64,000 bases of DNA. It comes from Rhodobacter sp. (lineage in GTDB: Bacteria; Pseudomonadota; Alphaproteobacteria; Rhodobacterales; Rhodobacteraceae). Made by a program: the position numbers and the translations under genes. The stretch is from assembly GCA_027490955.1 (NCBI GenBank), contig JAIXXB010000033.1, forward strand, positions 26,990-90,989, in the 5' to 3' direction. Shown here one piece after another: positions 6,882 through 16,346 of this stretch; the first letter of the stretch is position 1, and each line of letters opens with the position of its first letter. Under the pieces are notes generated by a model. It made no database searches and was not told where the DNA came from. It was given only the letters and a program-made list of their open reading frames with translations.

Positions 6882-8288
6882 TCAGGCGGCCGAGCGCGCG
6901 AAGGTGATTTTGTTGCGCCCCAAAGATTTGGACACCAGCATGGCCTGATCCGCCTCGACAATGGCGTGATCGATGATCTCGTCCACGGGGCTGGCCATAT
7001 CGGGCTGGGCCATGGCCAAGCCCGCCGAAATGGTGATCATCAACTGCGCTGCGCCATCGATGGTAAAGGGGCGCGCGGCAATCGCCGCAACCAGACGTTC
7101 GGCCACGCCGCGCGCATCGCCCATGGTGGCATCGGGCAGGGCCACCAAAAATTCTTCGCCGCCGACGCGGGCAATCAAATCGCCCTCGCGCAGCACGGAT
7201 GACAAACGCGCCGCAACCTCGCGCAGCACATCATCGCCCGCGCCATGGCCAAAGCGGTCATTCACCGATTTGAACCGATCCACATCGCACATAATCACCG
7301 CCACCGATGCGCGCGTACGGCGCGCCTTGGTGATAAAGCTGCGCATGACCGACACCATGTAGCGGCGGTTTGGAATATTGGTCAGCGGGTCTTTCATCGA
7401 CAGCATCAAGCCATGCGTGATGCGGTCGCGCAGCGCATCGGTGCGGCGCTTGCGGCGGATCAACCCTGCCAGACGCAGGCCCAATTCTTCGGGCAGGTCA
7501 TCGTCCATCCAAATGGCATCGGCCCCGAAATCATAGGCCAGCTCGCGGTCGGCCCCGCGCGAGTTGTGATCGAACTGCACACAAAAGCGTGCATCGCGCG
7601 TTTGCGGACGCCCGCGCAGCGTGGCGATAATCAAAAACGCCTCGTTCGGATCGGCGACATCGGACAGAATCACCACAACATCAGCCTCGTCAAAGGGCAG
7701 ATGCGCGCCATTGGTCACAACATCGGGGCTGAAATGCACCACATCCACATCCAGATCAGCGGGCAGCTTACGCTTTAGCCGCATCGCCTCTTCAGGTTTG
7801 CCGACAATGGCCAAGGTGCCCAGCATGGCAAACCGCGCCACGGGTTCGGCAAAGCCTTCGTGGGCGATATCATGGGCAAATTGCGCCCCGCTTTGCGCCG
7901 ACAGCAGGCGCAACTGCTCATCACCCCGCAACAGGCTGCGGATACGGGCCAAAAGGCGCGGCTCGACAAAGGGTTTGCCAAAGAAATCATCCGCCCCCGC
8001 GCGAAAGGCGCGAATGCGGTTGGCCACATCGGCATTGGACGAAGCCATGATGACCAAAGCATTTTGCAAATTGGCGACAGATTGCAGTTTTGCCATCACC
8101 TCTTCGGCGGGCATATCGGGCAAATCCATATCCAAAATAATCAAATCAGGGCGTTCGTGCAGCGCAAGTTCAAACCCTTCGCGGCCTGTGGCGGCGATCA
8201 ACACTTCATACCCTGCGCCAGATAGTTTAACCGTCAGGATGATCCTGTTGGGCATCACACTATCAATGACTAGAATCTTCCCACCCAT
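6882..8288 (-). CDS. pleD: PleD-type response regulator diguanylate cyclase (REC-REC-GGDEF)
   Basis: About 468 residues. REC domain 1 (residues 1-120) has the phospho-acceptor Asp in LIILDMDLPDM and a conserved Lys in FFGKPF. A second, receiver-like domain (about 150-280) lacks a clear acceptor Asp. The GGDEF domain (about 305-468) has GGEEF as the active-site loop and an intact RxxD inhibitory site (REGD) five residues before it. This is the PleD architecture of alphaproteobacteria, which makes c-di-GMP on phosphorylation and is product-inhibited. ATG 8288 is chosen over an in-frame TTG one codon earlier. It is divergent from DUF3572, a frequent neighbour. Confidence 0.9.
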   Translation of the reverse strand: MGGKILVIDSVMPNRIILTVKLSGAGYEVLIAATGREGFELALHERPDLIILDMDLPDMPAEEVMAKLQSVANLQNALVIMASSNADVANRIRAFRAGADDFFGKPFVEPRLLARIRSLLRGDEQLRLLSAQSGAQFAHDIAHEGFAEPVARFAMLGTLAIVGKPEEAMRLKRKLPADLDVDVVHFSPDVVTNGAHLPFDEADVVVILSDVADPNEAFLIIATLRGRPQTRDARFCVQFDHNSRGADRELAYDFGADAIWMDDDLPEELGLRLAGLIRRKRRTDALRDRITHGLMLSMKDPLTNIPNRRYMVSVMRSFITKARRTRASVAVIMCDVDRFKSVNDRFGHGAGDDVLREVAARLSSVLREGDLIARVGGEEFLVALPDATMGDARGVAERLVAAIAARPFTIDGAAQLMITISAGLAMAQPDMASPVDEIIDHAIVEADQAMLVSKSLGRNKITFARSAA

Positions 8289-8465
8289 CAAGCCGCCACT
8301 TACCCTTGCCTAAAGCCACAAAACATACGAACACCCTACCACAGTGGCCGCCCATGACCAAACTTTACATATTTTTCGCATCAAGTGGTTAAGAAATCCT
8401 TTCCGAATGTGGAACAAAATGCGAATAATTTGATGAATTATGGGGGCAGATAAGGGGAAAATTCT

Positions 8466-8759
8466 GTGGATAAAATCACAATTGGGGCCGAGGCGGCACA
8501 GGTTATGGCGCTGGAAGCGCTGGCTTGGATTTTGGGGCGCGATGATCTTTTGGGAAATTTTCTAAACAATACAGGCGCTTCGGGGCAGGATTTGGCGCAG
8601 CTTGCCAAGCAGCCATTGTTCTTGGGTGCGGTTTTGGATTTCTTAATGGAAGATGATCAACGTGTGATTGAGTTTTGCACCGACCACAGCCATCCGTTAA
8701 CATCTGTGCAGGCCGCGCGCGCCAGCCTGCCGGGTGCGCAGTATATGCATTGGACATGA
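8466..8759 (+). CDS. DUF3572 family protein
   Basis: A 97-residue, mostly helical protein matching the alphaproteobacterial DUF3572 family (AAQVMALEALAWILGRDDLLGNFL near the N-terminus). The start is GTG at 8466, supported by an AGGGG ribosome site 8-10 bases upstream. Function is unknown. It is divergent from the pleD-like gene and is followed after 4 bp by a HAD phosphatase, so the two are likely co-transcribed. Confidence 0.8.
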   Translation: MDKITIGAEAAQVMALEALAWILGRDDLLGNFLNNTGASGQDLAQLAKQPLFLGAVLDFLMEDDQRVIEFCTDHSHPLTSVQAARASLPGAQYMHWT

Positions 8760-8763
8760 TATC

Positions 8764-9468
8764 ATGCAGGCCCTGATTTTCGACAAAGACGGCACGTTGT
8801 TTGATTTTACCCTGACATGGGGCGCGTGGGTGATGGGGGTTTTGCCCATTTTGCAGCCTGATGCGGCGCAGCACGGCGATTTGCTGCGGGTTTTGGGCTA
8901 TGATCCAACCCAAAGGCGCTTTGCCAAGACCAGCCCTGTGATCGGCTGCACCACGCCTGAAATTGCGGCGCTGATCCAACCCTTTTTGCCGCATTTCGCC
9001 CCCGATGCCTTGAACGAGGTGCTGAACGCGCAGGCGCAGCGCGCGCCGTTGCAGCCCGCTGTTGATTTGCCCGCCACTTTGGGCGGGTTTCGCGCGCAGG
9101 GTTTGCGCCTTGGGCTGGCCACCAATGATACCGAAGCGCCCGCCCGCGCCCATCTGACCCGCGCGGGGGTGCTGCCCATGTTCGATTTCATTGCAGGCTG
9201 CGATTCGGGCTGGGGCGGCAAACCTGCACCAGGCCAGCTTTTGGCCTTTGCCCAGTCTATCGCCACGCCCCCTGCCGAAATTGCTATGGTCGGCGACAGC
9301 CTGCATGATCTGCATGCTGCGCGCGCGGCAGGGATGCTGGCGATTGGCGTTCTGACAGGCGTGGCAGAAGAGAGCGATCTGGCCCCCCATGCCGATGTGG
9401 TTTTGCCAAATATTGGCCATATCGCGGCGTGGCTGGCGCAGCGCGCGGCTGGGCTGGCCGAAAGATAG
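8764..9468 (+). CDS. HAD-superfamily hydrolase, phosphoglycolate-phosphatase-like
   Basis: 234 residues with all four HAD motifs: DKDGT near the N-terminus (nucleophile Asp in IFDKDGTLFD), TND for motif II, the motif III Lys in GGKPAPG, and GDSLHD for motif IV. The cap insertion is alpha-helical, as in Gph/PGP-type phosphatases. The likely role is dephosphorylating a small phosphorylated metabolite such as 2-phosphoglycolate. The start is ATG 8764; an upstream frame is read-through of DUF3572. The exact substrate is not determined. Confidence 0.82.
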   Translation: MQALIFDKDGTLFDFTLTWGAWVMGVLPILQPDAAQHGDLLRVLGYDPTQRRFAKTSPVIGCTTPEIAALIQPFLPHFAPDALNEVLNAQAQRAPLQPAVDLPATLGGFRAQGLRLGLATNDTEAPARAHLTRAGVLPMFDFIAGCDSGWGGKPAPGQLLAFAQSIATPPAEIAMVGDSLHDLHAARAAGMLAIGVLTGVAEESDLAPHADVVLPNIGHIAAWLAQRAAGLAER

Positions 9469-9531
9469 CGTGAAAACGACATTTTTCGTCGGTCGCTGGA
9501 CGCGCATCGCGGCGCGCTTTGCGCCATCTTG

Positions 9532-9547
9532 TCCGAAATCTTTCGGA
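9532..9547 (+). promoter_or_regulatory. perfect inverted repeat overlapping the MttB-like gene ribosome site
   Basis: TCCGAAA-TC-TTTCGGA is a perfect 7-bp inverted repeat. Its right arm ends inside the GGAG Shine-Dalgarno (9545-9548) of the gene starting at 9555. As RNA it could hide the ribosome site; as DNA it could be an operator. Either use is unproven. Confidence 0.45.
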
Positions 9548-9554
9548 GTTGAGT

Positions 9555-11135
9555 ATGAGCCACGATCCTGACGCACAAACCGCCACCAAACCGCGCGAGC
9601 GCGTCCGCTCTGGCGGGCGGGCGGGCCACAAAACACGGGCGGGCAGTGCGGTGATTGATCAAATGCCGTGGCGCGTGCCTGTCAACACCGATCGGCCAAC
9701 CGAACCGCTGAACGGCGATGGCATTGCCGCGATTCACCGCGGCACGATGAAGATTTTGCGCGATATTGGGATCGAGTTTCTGAACCCCGAGGCGGTAGAG
9801 ATTCTGCGCAAAGCAGGCTGCAAAGTGACGGGCGAAAATGTGCGGATGGACGAGGATTTTGTCATGGAAATGCTGGGCCATGCGCCTGCCAGCTTTACCA
9901 TGACCCCGCGCAACGCGGCGCGCGAATTGGTGATGGGCGGCAATCACATGCTGTTTGTCAATGTAAACTCGCCGCCCAATGCATGGGATTTGGAACGCGG
10001 CAAACGGGCGGGCGATTTTGCGGCCTTTTCCGAATTTATCAAGCTGTCGCAATATTTTAACTGCATCCACATCTTGGGCGGTTATCCGGTAGAGCCGATC
10101 GATATTCACCCATCGGTGCGGCATTTGGATTGCCTGCATGAAATGCTGACCCAGTCGGACAAGCTTGTCCATGCCTATTCTTTGGGGGCCGAGCGGGTGG
10201 AAGATGTGATGGAGATGGTGCGCATTGCAGGCGGGCTGAGCCATGATGAATTTGCCGCAAAGCCGCGCATGTTTACCAATATCAATTCGGTCTCGCCGCT
10301 GAAACATGACTATCCTATGTTGGACGGGGCCATGCGGATGGCGCGGCGCGGCCAGCCTGTGGTGGTCACCCCCTTTACACTGGCGGGGGCAATGGCCCCT
10401 GTGACAATGGCAGGGGCGGTGACGCTGTCGCTGGCCGAAGGTTTGGCGGCGATTGCCCTCTTGCAATACATCAACCCAGGCTGCCCCGTGGCGCTGGGGA
10501 CCTTCACCAGCAATGTTGATATGAAATCGGGTGCGCCTGCCTTTGGCACGCCCGAATATATGCGCGCCACGCAAATGACGGGGCAATTGGTGCGCCATTA
10601 CGGGATTCCGATGCGATCATCGGGGGTTTGCGCGGCCAATGTGCCAGACGGCCAAGCGATGTGGGAGACGTCGAACAGCCTTTGGGCGGCGGTGCAATCT
10701 GGCACGAATATGGTCTATCACGCCGCGGGTTGGCTGGAAGGCGGGCTGATTGCCAGCCCCGAAAAATTTGTGATGGATTGCGAAGTGTTGCAAATGATCC
10801 AGCGCTATTTCGAACCCGTCACCTATGCCACGCGCGATGAGGATATCGCGCTAGAGGCCATCGCCGAGGTGGGGGCAGGGGGCCATTACTTTGGCTGCCA
10901 ACACACACAAGACCGCTATCAAACGGCCTTTTACCAGCCCTTTGTGTCAGATTGGCGCAATTACGAGGCTTGGGCGCAAGACGGGGCCGTGCAAACCCCC
11001 GAACGCGCCAACCGCATCTACAAGCAGATCATCGCCGAATTCGAGCCTGCGCCCATGAATGGCGATCATGCCGAGGAGTTGGCCCGCTTTGTCGCCAAGC
11101 GCAAGCAAGAGGGCGGCGCGCCGACGGATTTTTAG
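9555..11135 (+). CDS. MttB-family (trimethylamine methyltransferase-like) protein
   Basis: 526 residues. A basic N-terminus (RSGGRAGHKTRAG) precedes a TIM-barrel-type methyltransferase domain of the MttB family. There is no in-frame amber codon, so it is a non-pyrrolysine homologue, the group that includes the glycine betaine:corrinoid methyltransferase MtgB. Conserved-looking stretches include IGIEFLNPEAVEILRKAGC, LGGYPVEPIDIHP and GGHYFGCQHTQDRY near the C-terminus. The expected role is methyl transfer from a quaternary or tertiary amine to a corrinoid protein, but no corrinoid protein, activator or second methyltransferase is encoded nearby. A second, distant paralogue lies at 54675-56240. 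Confidence 0.85.
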   Translation: MSHDPDAQTATKPRERVRSGGRAGHKTRAGSAVIDQMPWRVPVNTDRPTEPLNGDGIAAIHRGTMKILRDIGIEFLNPEAVEILRKAGCKVTGENVRMDEDFVMEMLGHAPASFTMTPRNAARELVMGGNHMLFVNVNSPPNAWDLERGKRAGDFAAFSEFIKLSQYFNCIHILGGYPVEPIDIHPSVRHLDCLHEMLTQSDKLVHAYSLGAERVEDVMEMVRIAGGLSHDEFAAKPRMFTNINSVSPLKHDYPMLDGAMRMARRGQPVVVTPFTLAGAMAPVTMAGAVTLSLAEGLAAIALLQYINPGCPVALGTFTSNVDMKSGAPAFGTPEYMRATQMTGQLVRHYGIPMRSSGVCAANVPDGQAMWETSNSLWAAVQSGTNMVYHAAGWLEGGLIASPEKFVMDCEVLQMIQRYFEPVTYATRDEDIALEAIAEVGAGGHYFGCQHTQDRYQTAFYQPFVSDWRNYEAWAQDGAVQTPERANRIYKQIIAEFEPAPMNGDHAEELARFVAKRKQEGGAPTDF

Positions 11136-11277
11136 GGCGCGCTTGCCCGACCATTCCGCGGCGGCACACCAGCTTTGGGGCGAAATCACTGTGCTTTTCC
11201 CCCCCTTTGGGTGCAGGGAAAACTAGCGCTTTGCAGATATGCCGTATAGCCTGCGAGAAATGATCGGAGGCAAAGAT

Positions 11278-13011
11278 ATGGACACTGTGCATAAATCGCG
11301 CGCGATGATGACAGGGATGGGCGCGCTGGCGGCGCTGGCCCTGTATCTGTGGGTGCAAATCGGCTTGGCCGAGATATTGGCGGGCCGCGCGTTGTTGTTT
11401 GGCGTGGTGGCGACTGGCGTGTTCTTTGCCGCGCTGCTGGCGATTTCGCCGCGCATGACGCTGCGGCGGGCTGCGGCCTATGCCCTTGGCCAAGGGGCTG
11501 CTGTTGCCCTGTTGATCGTGCTGGCCTCGCTGCGGTTTGACTCGCTTGATACATTTATTGGGGCGATCTTTCCCATTTTCTCGGGGGTGATCCTGTGCAG
11601 CGTGCCGCTGCCTTTCTTTATCGCCCATTCCCAAGGCAATTGGCGCGATTATGCCGCGCTGTTTGAACAGGCGTGGGATATTGTCATGCGCTATGGCGTG
11701 GGCCTTTTGCTGGTGGGCACGGTGTGGCTGCTGATCTTTTTGTCAGATGTGCTGCTGTCATTGGTGGGGCTTGGGTTTTTGGATTTGATTTGGGAGATCG
11801 AGCCGATTGGATTTTTGATCACTGGCGCGGCGGGCGGATTTGGTATGGCCGTGGCCGCCGAAACCATCAGCGCGGCGGGGGCGGGTCTGGCCTTGATGCT
11901 GCTGCGGCCTTTGCTGCCGCTGATCGTGGCGGTGGTGGCGCTGTTCCTGCTTGCCTTGCCCTTTCGCGGCCTGTCTTTGCTGTTTGGCGAATTGTCGGCA
12001 GGTATGACATTAATGGCGATTTCGGCAGTAGCTGCCACAATGGTCACCGCCGTGGTGGATGCGCGCGGCGAGGCGGCATCGCGCAGCAGGCTGCTGGCTA
12101 TTTCGGCGCGGGTGATGTGCGTTTTGATGCTGGTGCTGGGCGCAATGGCCATGCTGGCCGTGGCGCAGCGCGTTTTGCAATATGGCTGGACACCGCCGCG
12201 CATTTACGCAGCGCTGGGGGCTGTGGTCAGCCTTGGCTATGGGCTGTTTTATGCCGCCGAGGCGCTGCGCGGCGATTGGATGGCGCGCATTCGCCGCGCC
12301 AATGTGACCATGGCGCTTGCGCTGATCTTGCTGGCCGCGCTGACGCTGACACCCGTTTTGAACGCCGAGCGTATCTCGACCGCATCGCAAATGGCGCGGT
12401 TTGACGACGGGCGCACCCCGCCTGAACGGCTGGATATTGCGGGTTTTGAAAACTGGGGCCTTGCGGGGCAGGCGGCGCTTGCAGACCTGACGGCGCGGTC
12501 GAAACAGGCAGGGGGCGAGGCACTGGCCGCGCGTCTTGCCAACCCCTATGACACCGCCGATATGGCCGCGCCAGATTTGCTGGGCCTTCGTGCCGAAGTG
12601 CAGGCCGCTGTGCCGCTGCAACCTGCCACGGCAGGGGCGGATCAAGCCATTTTGTTGCAAGGTTTGAACGATTTCACCCTATCCGAGGTGAAATCAGCCT
12701 GCGCGCGGCCATCTGGCGATTTGGCCAAGTCTTGCGCCATGATCGTGGCGGATTTTCTGCCCGACTTGGCTGGCAATGAGGGGGTGATTGCCCTGATCGG
12801 GGAAAGCGGCGATTTGGTTCTATATGGGCTTAGCCAAGACGCCTCTATGGGCTATTGGGCGCAGACCGATACGATAGGCAGTGCAAATTATCTGAACGGG
12901 CCAGAGGCGATTGCCGCCCTGCGCGCGTGGCAAGCCGCCCCGCCCCAGCTTGCGCCTGCGCCCATCATGCAGGTGCCATTTGGGGCAGGGGGGCTGATAC
13001 TATTGCCCTAG
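11278..13011 (+). CDS. DUF4153 multi-spanning membrane protein
   Basis: 577 residues from ATG 11278, with a strong GGAGG ribosome site 8 bases upstream that rules out the longer frame. About ten or more transmembrane helices fill residues 10-370, followed by a soluble C-terminal region (about 380-577) containing a DFTLSEVKSACARP segment. This matches the DUF4153 family seen in Rhodobacterales. The function is unknown. It stands alone, downstream of the MttB-like gene by about 140 bp and upstream of the H-NOX-like gene by about 160 bp. Confidence 0.75.
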   Translation: MDTVHKSRAMMTGMGALAALALYLWVQIGLAEILAGRALLFGVVATGVFFAALLAISPRMTLRRAAAYALGQGAAVALLIVLASLRFDSLDTFIGAIFPIFSGVILCSVPLPFFIAHSQGNWRDYAALFEQAWDIVMRYGVGLLLVGTVWLLIFLSDVLLSLVGLGFLDLIWEIEPIGFLITGAAGGFGMAVAAETISAAGAGLALMLLRPLLPLIVAVVALFLLALPFRGLSLLFGELSAGMTLMAISAVAATMVTAVVDARGEAASRSRLLAISARVMCVLMLVLGAMAMLAVAQRVLQYGWTPPRIYAALGAVVSLGYGLFYAAEALRGDWMARIRRANVTMALALILLAALTLTPVLNAERISTASQMARFDDGRTPPERLDIAGFENWGLAGQAALADLTARSKQAGGEALAARLANPYDTADMAAPDLLGLRAEVQAAVPLQPATAGADQAILLQGLNDFTLSEVKSACARPSGDLAKSCAMIVADFLPDLAGNEGVIALIGESGDLVLYGLSQDASMGYWAQTDTIGSANYLNGPEAIAALRAWQAAPPQLAPAPIMQVPFGAGGLILLP

Positions 13012-13172
13012 CTGGCGCGCCGCCCTGCAAATACACGGCATTTTTCGCAAAAGCCGTGCAAAAACTGCCTCTTTGCGCGGTGATTTCCCGCGCCAAGCAG
13101 CCCAGTGCAGCGCTTTGTTAAGCCCTGTGCGATAGGCTGTGATCTACGCCTTTTGAATAGGAAATGCTTGCC

Positions 13173-13760
13173 ATGCTTGGCCTGATCAACCGCGCCTTTG
13201 AGGGGTTTTTGCGCGATACCTATGGCGCTGACATCTGGGGACAGGTGGCAGCGGCGGCTGGGCTGGGGTTTGATCGGTTTGAATCTATGTTGCAATACGA
13301 CCCCGATCTGGCTGACCGCGTGGTCGCCGCCGCCGCCCAAGTGTTGCGCCGCCCGCGCGAGACGATTTTGGAAGATGTCGGCACTTATTTGGTCTCGCAC
13401 CCCAATTTGGAACCGCTGCGCCGCCTTTTGCGCTTTGGCGGGGTGGATTTTGTGGAATTTCTGCACTCGCTCGATGATCTGCCCGAACGGGGCCGTCTGG
13501 CCCTGCCCGAATTGGAATTGCCGCGCCTGCGTCTGGTAGATCAGGGCGGCGGTGTGTTTCGGCTGAATTGCCAGATGCCGATTGCGGGCATTGGCCATGT
13601 GGTGGTGGGGCTGCTGCGCGCCATGGCGGATGATTATGGGATGCTGGCGCTGATTGATTTTGACCAAACCCTGCCCAGCGGGGAAGAGGTGGTTGCGGTG
13701 CATTTGCTGGACTATCGCCATTCCAATGGCCGCGCCTTTGACTTGTCGGCCTTGATGTAG
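13173..13760 (+). CDS. degenerate H-NOX (heme-NO-binding-like) protein
   Basis: 195 residues with a clear H-NOX fold signature: MLGLINRAFEGFLRDTYG at the start, a DVGTYLVSHPNLEPLRRLLRFGG central segment and GIGHVVVGLLRAMADDYG near the end. Two hallmark heme features appear missing: the proximal His expected in the FLHSLDDLPERG region falls on Pro/Glu in my alignment (the nearest His is about six residues earlier), and the YxSxR heme-propionate motif is replaced by FRLNCQMP. It may therefore bind heme differently or not at all. The ATG at 13173 is preferred because AGGA sits 10 bp upstream, but only 1 bp from the ATG at 13164. The HNOBA-GGDEF gene follows by 11 bp. Confidence 0.75.
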   Translation: MLGLINRAFEGFLRDTYGADIWGQVAAAAGLGFDRFESMLQYDPDLADRVVAAAAQVLRRPRETILEDVGTYLVSHPNLEPLRRLLRFGGVDFVEFLHSLDDLPERGRLALPELELPRLRLVDQGGGVFRLNCQMPIAGIGHVVVGLLRAMADDYGMLALIDFDQTLPSGEEVVAVHLLDYRHSNGRAFDLSALM

Positions 13761-13771
13761 GGCGCATAACG

Positions 13772-14764
13772 ATGGGCATCTTAACCCCTATTTCCACGCT
13801 GCCCATCGCCGCTATGGGCCGATTTATGCCCATGTATATGGCGGTGGATGACACGGGGCGCATCCGCGCGCTGGGCCCATCTTTGCGCCGCGTTTTGGGC
13901 CGCCCCAGCCCGCTGGGCCGCAGCCTGTTCGAAGTATTGGCATTTCGCCGCCCTGCGGGGATCGGCACAATTGCCGATTTGCGCGCGCAGGCGGGGATTC
14001 AGTTGCATTTGGGCCTGCGCGGTCAGCCCGATGTGCATTTGCGCGGGCTTGCCATGCCCGTGGGCGATGGCGCGATGCTGATCAACCTGTCTTTTGGCAT
14101 TGGTGTCATTGATGCGGTGCGCCGCTATGGCCTGTCGGCTGCGCATTTTGCCGCCACGGATTTGACCATTGAACTGCTGTATTTGGTCGAGGCAAAGGCC
14201 GCTGTAATGGGCGAATTGCGCAGCCTAAACGCGCGGCTGAATGGCGAAAAGATGCAGGCCGAAGAGGCCGCTTTGACCGACCCGCTGACAGGGCTGCGCA
14301 ATCGGCGCGCGCTGGATGTGATGCTGGCGGTGATGCTGGATCAAGAGGCCGCCTTTGGCCTGATGCATCTGGATTTGGATTATTTTAAGGCCGTGAATGA
14401 CCGCTTGGGCCATGCCGCGGGCGATCATGTGCTGCGCGAAGTGGCGCGCATTTTGCGCCGTGAAACCCGCGCCACCGATACAGTGGCCCGCGTGGGGGGC
14501 GACGAATTTGTGCTGGTCATGCCCTATATGACCGATCTGACGCAACTGCGCGCCATTGCCCAGCGGCTGATTGCGGCCCTGTCCAAACCCATGTATTTCG
14601 AAGGACAAGAGTGCTGTATTTCCGCCTCGATCGGAATGGTCGCCTCGACCCATTATGGCCAGATCAATATGGGCCAGATGGCCGCCGATGCCGATGCAGC
14701 ACTTTATGCTGCGAAACGGGCAGGGCGCGGGCGGGCGAAATTGTTTCACCGCGCGGCGGGCTAA
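13772..14764 (+). CDS. H-NOX-associated diguanylate cyclase (HNOBA-GGDEF)
   Basis: 330 residues. The N-terminal ~140 residues resemble an HNOBA (H-NOX-associated) sensor-partner domain, followed by a short coiled segment ([23 protein letters not shown], about 130-160) and a GGDEF domain (about 165-330). The active-site loop is GGDEF and a product-inhibition RxxD (RATD) lies five residues before it, so it should be an active, feedback-inhibited c-di-GMP synthase. There is no EAL domain. It is co-transcribed with the H-NOX-like gene and ends by overlapping glpK convergently. The expected pathway is NO or redox control of c-di-GMP, subject to the doubts about the partner's heme site. Confidence 0.85.
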   Translation: MGILTPISTLPIAAMGRFMPMYMAVDDTGRIRALGPSLRRVLGRPSPLGRSLFEVLAFRRPAGIGTIADLRAQAGIQLHLGLRGQPDVHLRGLAMPVGDGAMLINLSFGIGVIDAVRRYGLSAAHFAATDLTIELLYLVEAKAAVMGELRSLNARLNGEKMQAEEAALTDPLTGLRNRRALDVMLAVMLDQEAAFGLMHLDLDYFKAVNDRLGHAAGDHVLREVARILRRETRATDTVARVGGDEFVLVMPYMTDLTQLRAIAQRLIAALSKPMYFEGQECCISASIGMVASTHYGQINMGQMAADADAALYAAKRAGRGRAKLFHRAAG

Positions 14765-16239
14765 ACGCCCAAGGTGGCCTGCACGGCGCGGCCCCAGCGG
14801 GCGGCTTTGACCCTGCGCTCTTGCGCGCCCATGATCGGGGAAAAGCGCCGCTCTAGCGCCCAAGATTTCGCAAAATCAGCGGGTTGCGGGCAAACACCAG
14901 CGCCCAGCCCTGCCAGATAGGCCGCGCCCAGTGCCGTGGTTTCGGTCTGCGCGGGCCTGTCGACGGGCGCGCCGATGATATCGGATAAAAACTGCATCGT
15001 GTAATCAGAGGCGACCATGCCGCCATCAACGCGCAGCACCGCGCCATCGGGTGCAGGCCAATCGGCGCGCATGGCCATCACCAGATCGCGGGTTTGATAC
15101 CCCACCGATTGCAACGCCGCGCGGGCCAGTTCGGCGCGCCCCGTGGCGCGGGTGATGCCAAACATCGCGCCGCGCGCGGCAGGTGCCCAATAGGGCGCGC
15201 CAAGGCCAGTAAAAGCGGGCACAATCAGCACGTCTTGGCCCGTGTCGGCGGCCATCGCAAGGCCCTGCGTTTCGCCAGCAGCGGTGATAATCTTGAGCCC
15301 ATCGCGCAGCCATTGCACCACGGCCCCCGCGATAAAGATCGAGCCTTCCAGCGCATAGGTGGGCTTGCCGTTCAACTGATAGGCTATTGTTGTCAATAGC
15401 TTAGATTTGGAATGGGCGCGCACATCGCCTGTGTTCATCAGCGCAAAACAGCCCGTGCCATAGGTGGATTTCATCATCCCCGCCTCAAAGCAGGCTTGCC
15501 CCACAGTCGCCGCCTGCTGATCGCCCGCCACCCCGCGAATGGGGATGGAAACACCGAAAAGGGCGGGGTCTGTGGCGCCAAAATCATCGGCCGAGTTCAG
15601 CACTTTTGGCAGGATTTGCATTGGAATATCAAGCAGTTGGCAGATATCCGCATCCCATGCCCCCGCCCCAATATCGTATAGCATGGTGCGGGCGGCGTTG
15701 GTGGCATCACTGGCATGCAGCCGCCCGCCCGTCAAATGCCAGATCAAAAAGCTATCGACAGTGCCAAAGGCAATCTCGCCGCGCGCCGCCCGCGCCCGCG
15801 CATTTGGCACTAAGTCTAAGATATATTTCAGTTTTGTGGCGCTGAAATAGGGGTCCAGCAGCAGGCCCGTGCGGGCGGTCACCATGCCTTCATGCCCGCC
15901 TGCGCGCAGGGTGTCGCAAAAATCGGCGGTGCGGCGATCTTGCCAGACAATCGCATGATGTAGCGGTTTGCCCGTGATCTTATCCCAAACTATGGTGGTT
16001 TCGCGCTGATTGGTGATGCCAATGGCGGCAACTTTGCGCGGATCAATCCCCGCCATGGCACGGCGCGCGCAGGATAAAACACTGTCCCAAATCTCTTGCG
16101 GGTCATGCTCGACCCAGCCCGATTTCGGGAATATCTGCGCAAATTCTTGCTGCGCGCTGGCAAGGGGGGCCAGCGCCGCCGAATACAAAATCGCGCGCGA
16201 AGATGTCGTGCCTTGATCGATGGCCAAAAGAAATGACAT
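14761..16239 (-). CDS. glpK: glycerol kinase
   Basis: 492 residues, the normal length for GlpK. It starts [19 protein letters not shown], the FGGY-kinase phosphate-binding motif, and contains NQRETT, the [10 protein letters not shown] substrate-region motif, [12 protein letters not shown] and [16 protein letters not shown]. It phosphorylates glycerol to glycerol-3-phosphate with ATP in the cytosol. No glpF, glpD or regulator is adjacent. The final bases overlap the convergent GGDEF gene; thrS lies about 110 bp upstream in the same direction. Confidence 0.95.
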   Translation of the reverse strand: MSFLLAIDQGTTSSRAILYSAALAPLASAQQEFAQIFPKSGWVEHDPQEIWDSVLSCARRAMAGIDPRKVAAIGITNQRETTIVWDKITGKPLHHAIVWQDRRTADFCDTLRAGGHEGMVTARTGLLLDPYFSATKLKYILDLVPNARARAARGEIAFGTVDSFLIWHLTGGRLHASDATNAARTMLYDIGAGAWDADICQLLDIPMQILPKVLNSADDFGATDPALFGVSIPIRGVAGDQQAATVGQACFEAGMMKSTYGTGCFALMNTGDVRAHSKSKLLTTIAYQLNGKPTYALEGSIFIAGAVVQWLRDGLKIITAAGETQGLAMAADTGQDVLIVPAFTGLGAPYWAPAARGAMFGITRATGRAELARAALQSVGYQTRDLVMAMRADWPAPDGAVLRVDGGMVASDYTMQFLSDIIGAPVDRPAQTETTALGAAYLAGLGAGVCPQPADFAKSWALERRFSPIMGAQERRVKAARWGRAVQATLGV

Positions 16240-16346
16240 GCCCGTTAACCCCCTGATTTAGCGCCGAAAACCCTGTATGGTTTGCGTCTGTTCTGCGTAT
16301 GGCGGGCGTATGGCATCTGTCCCGACACGCGCCCACGCGCTCTAGC

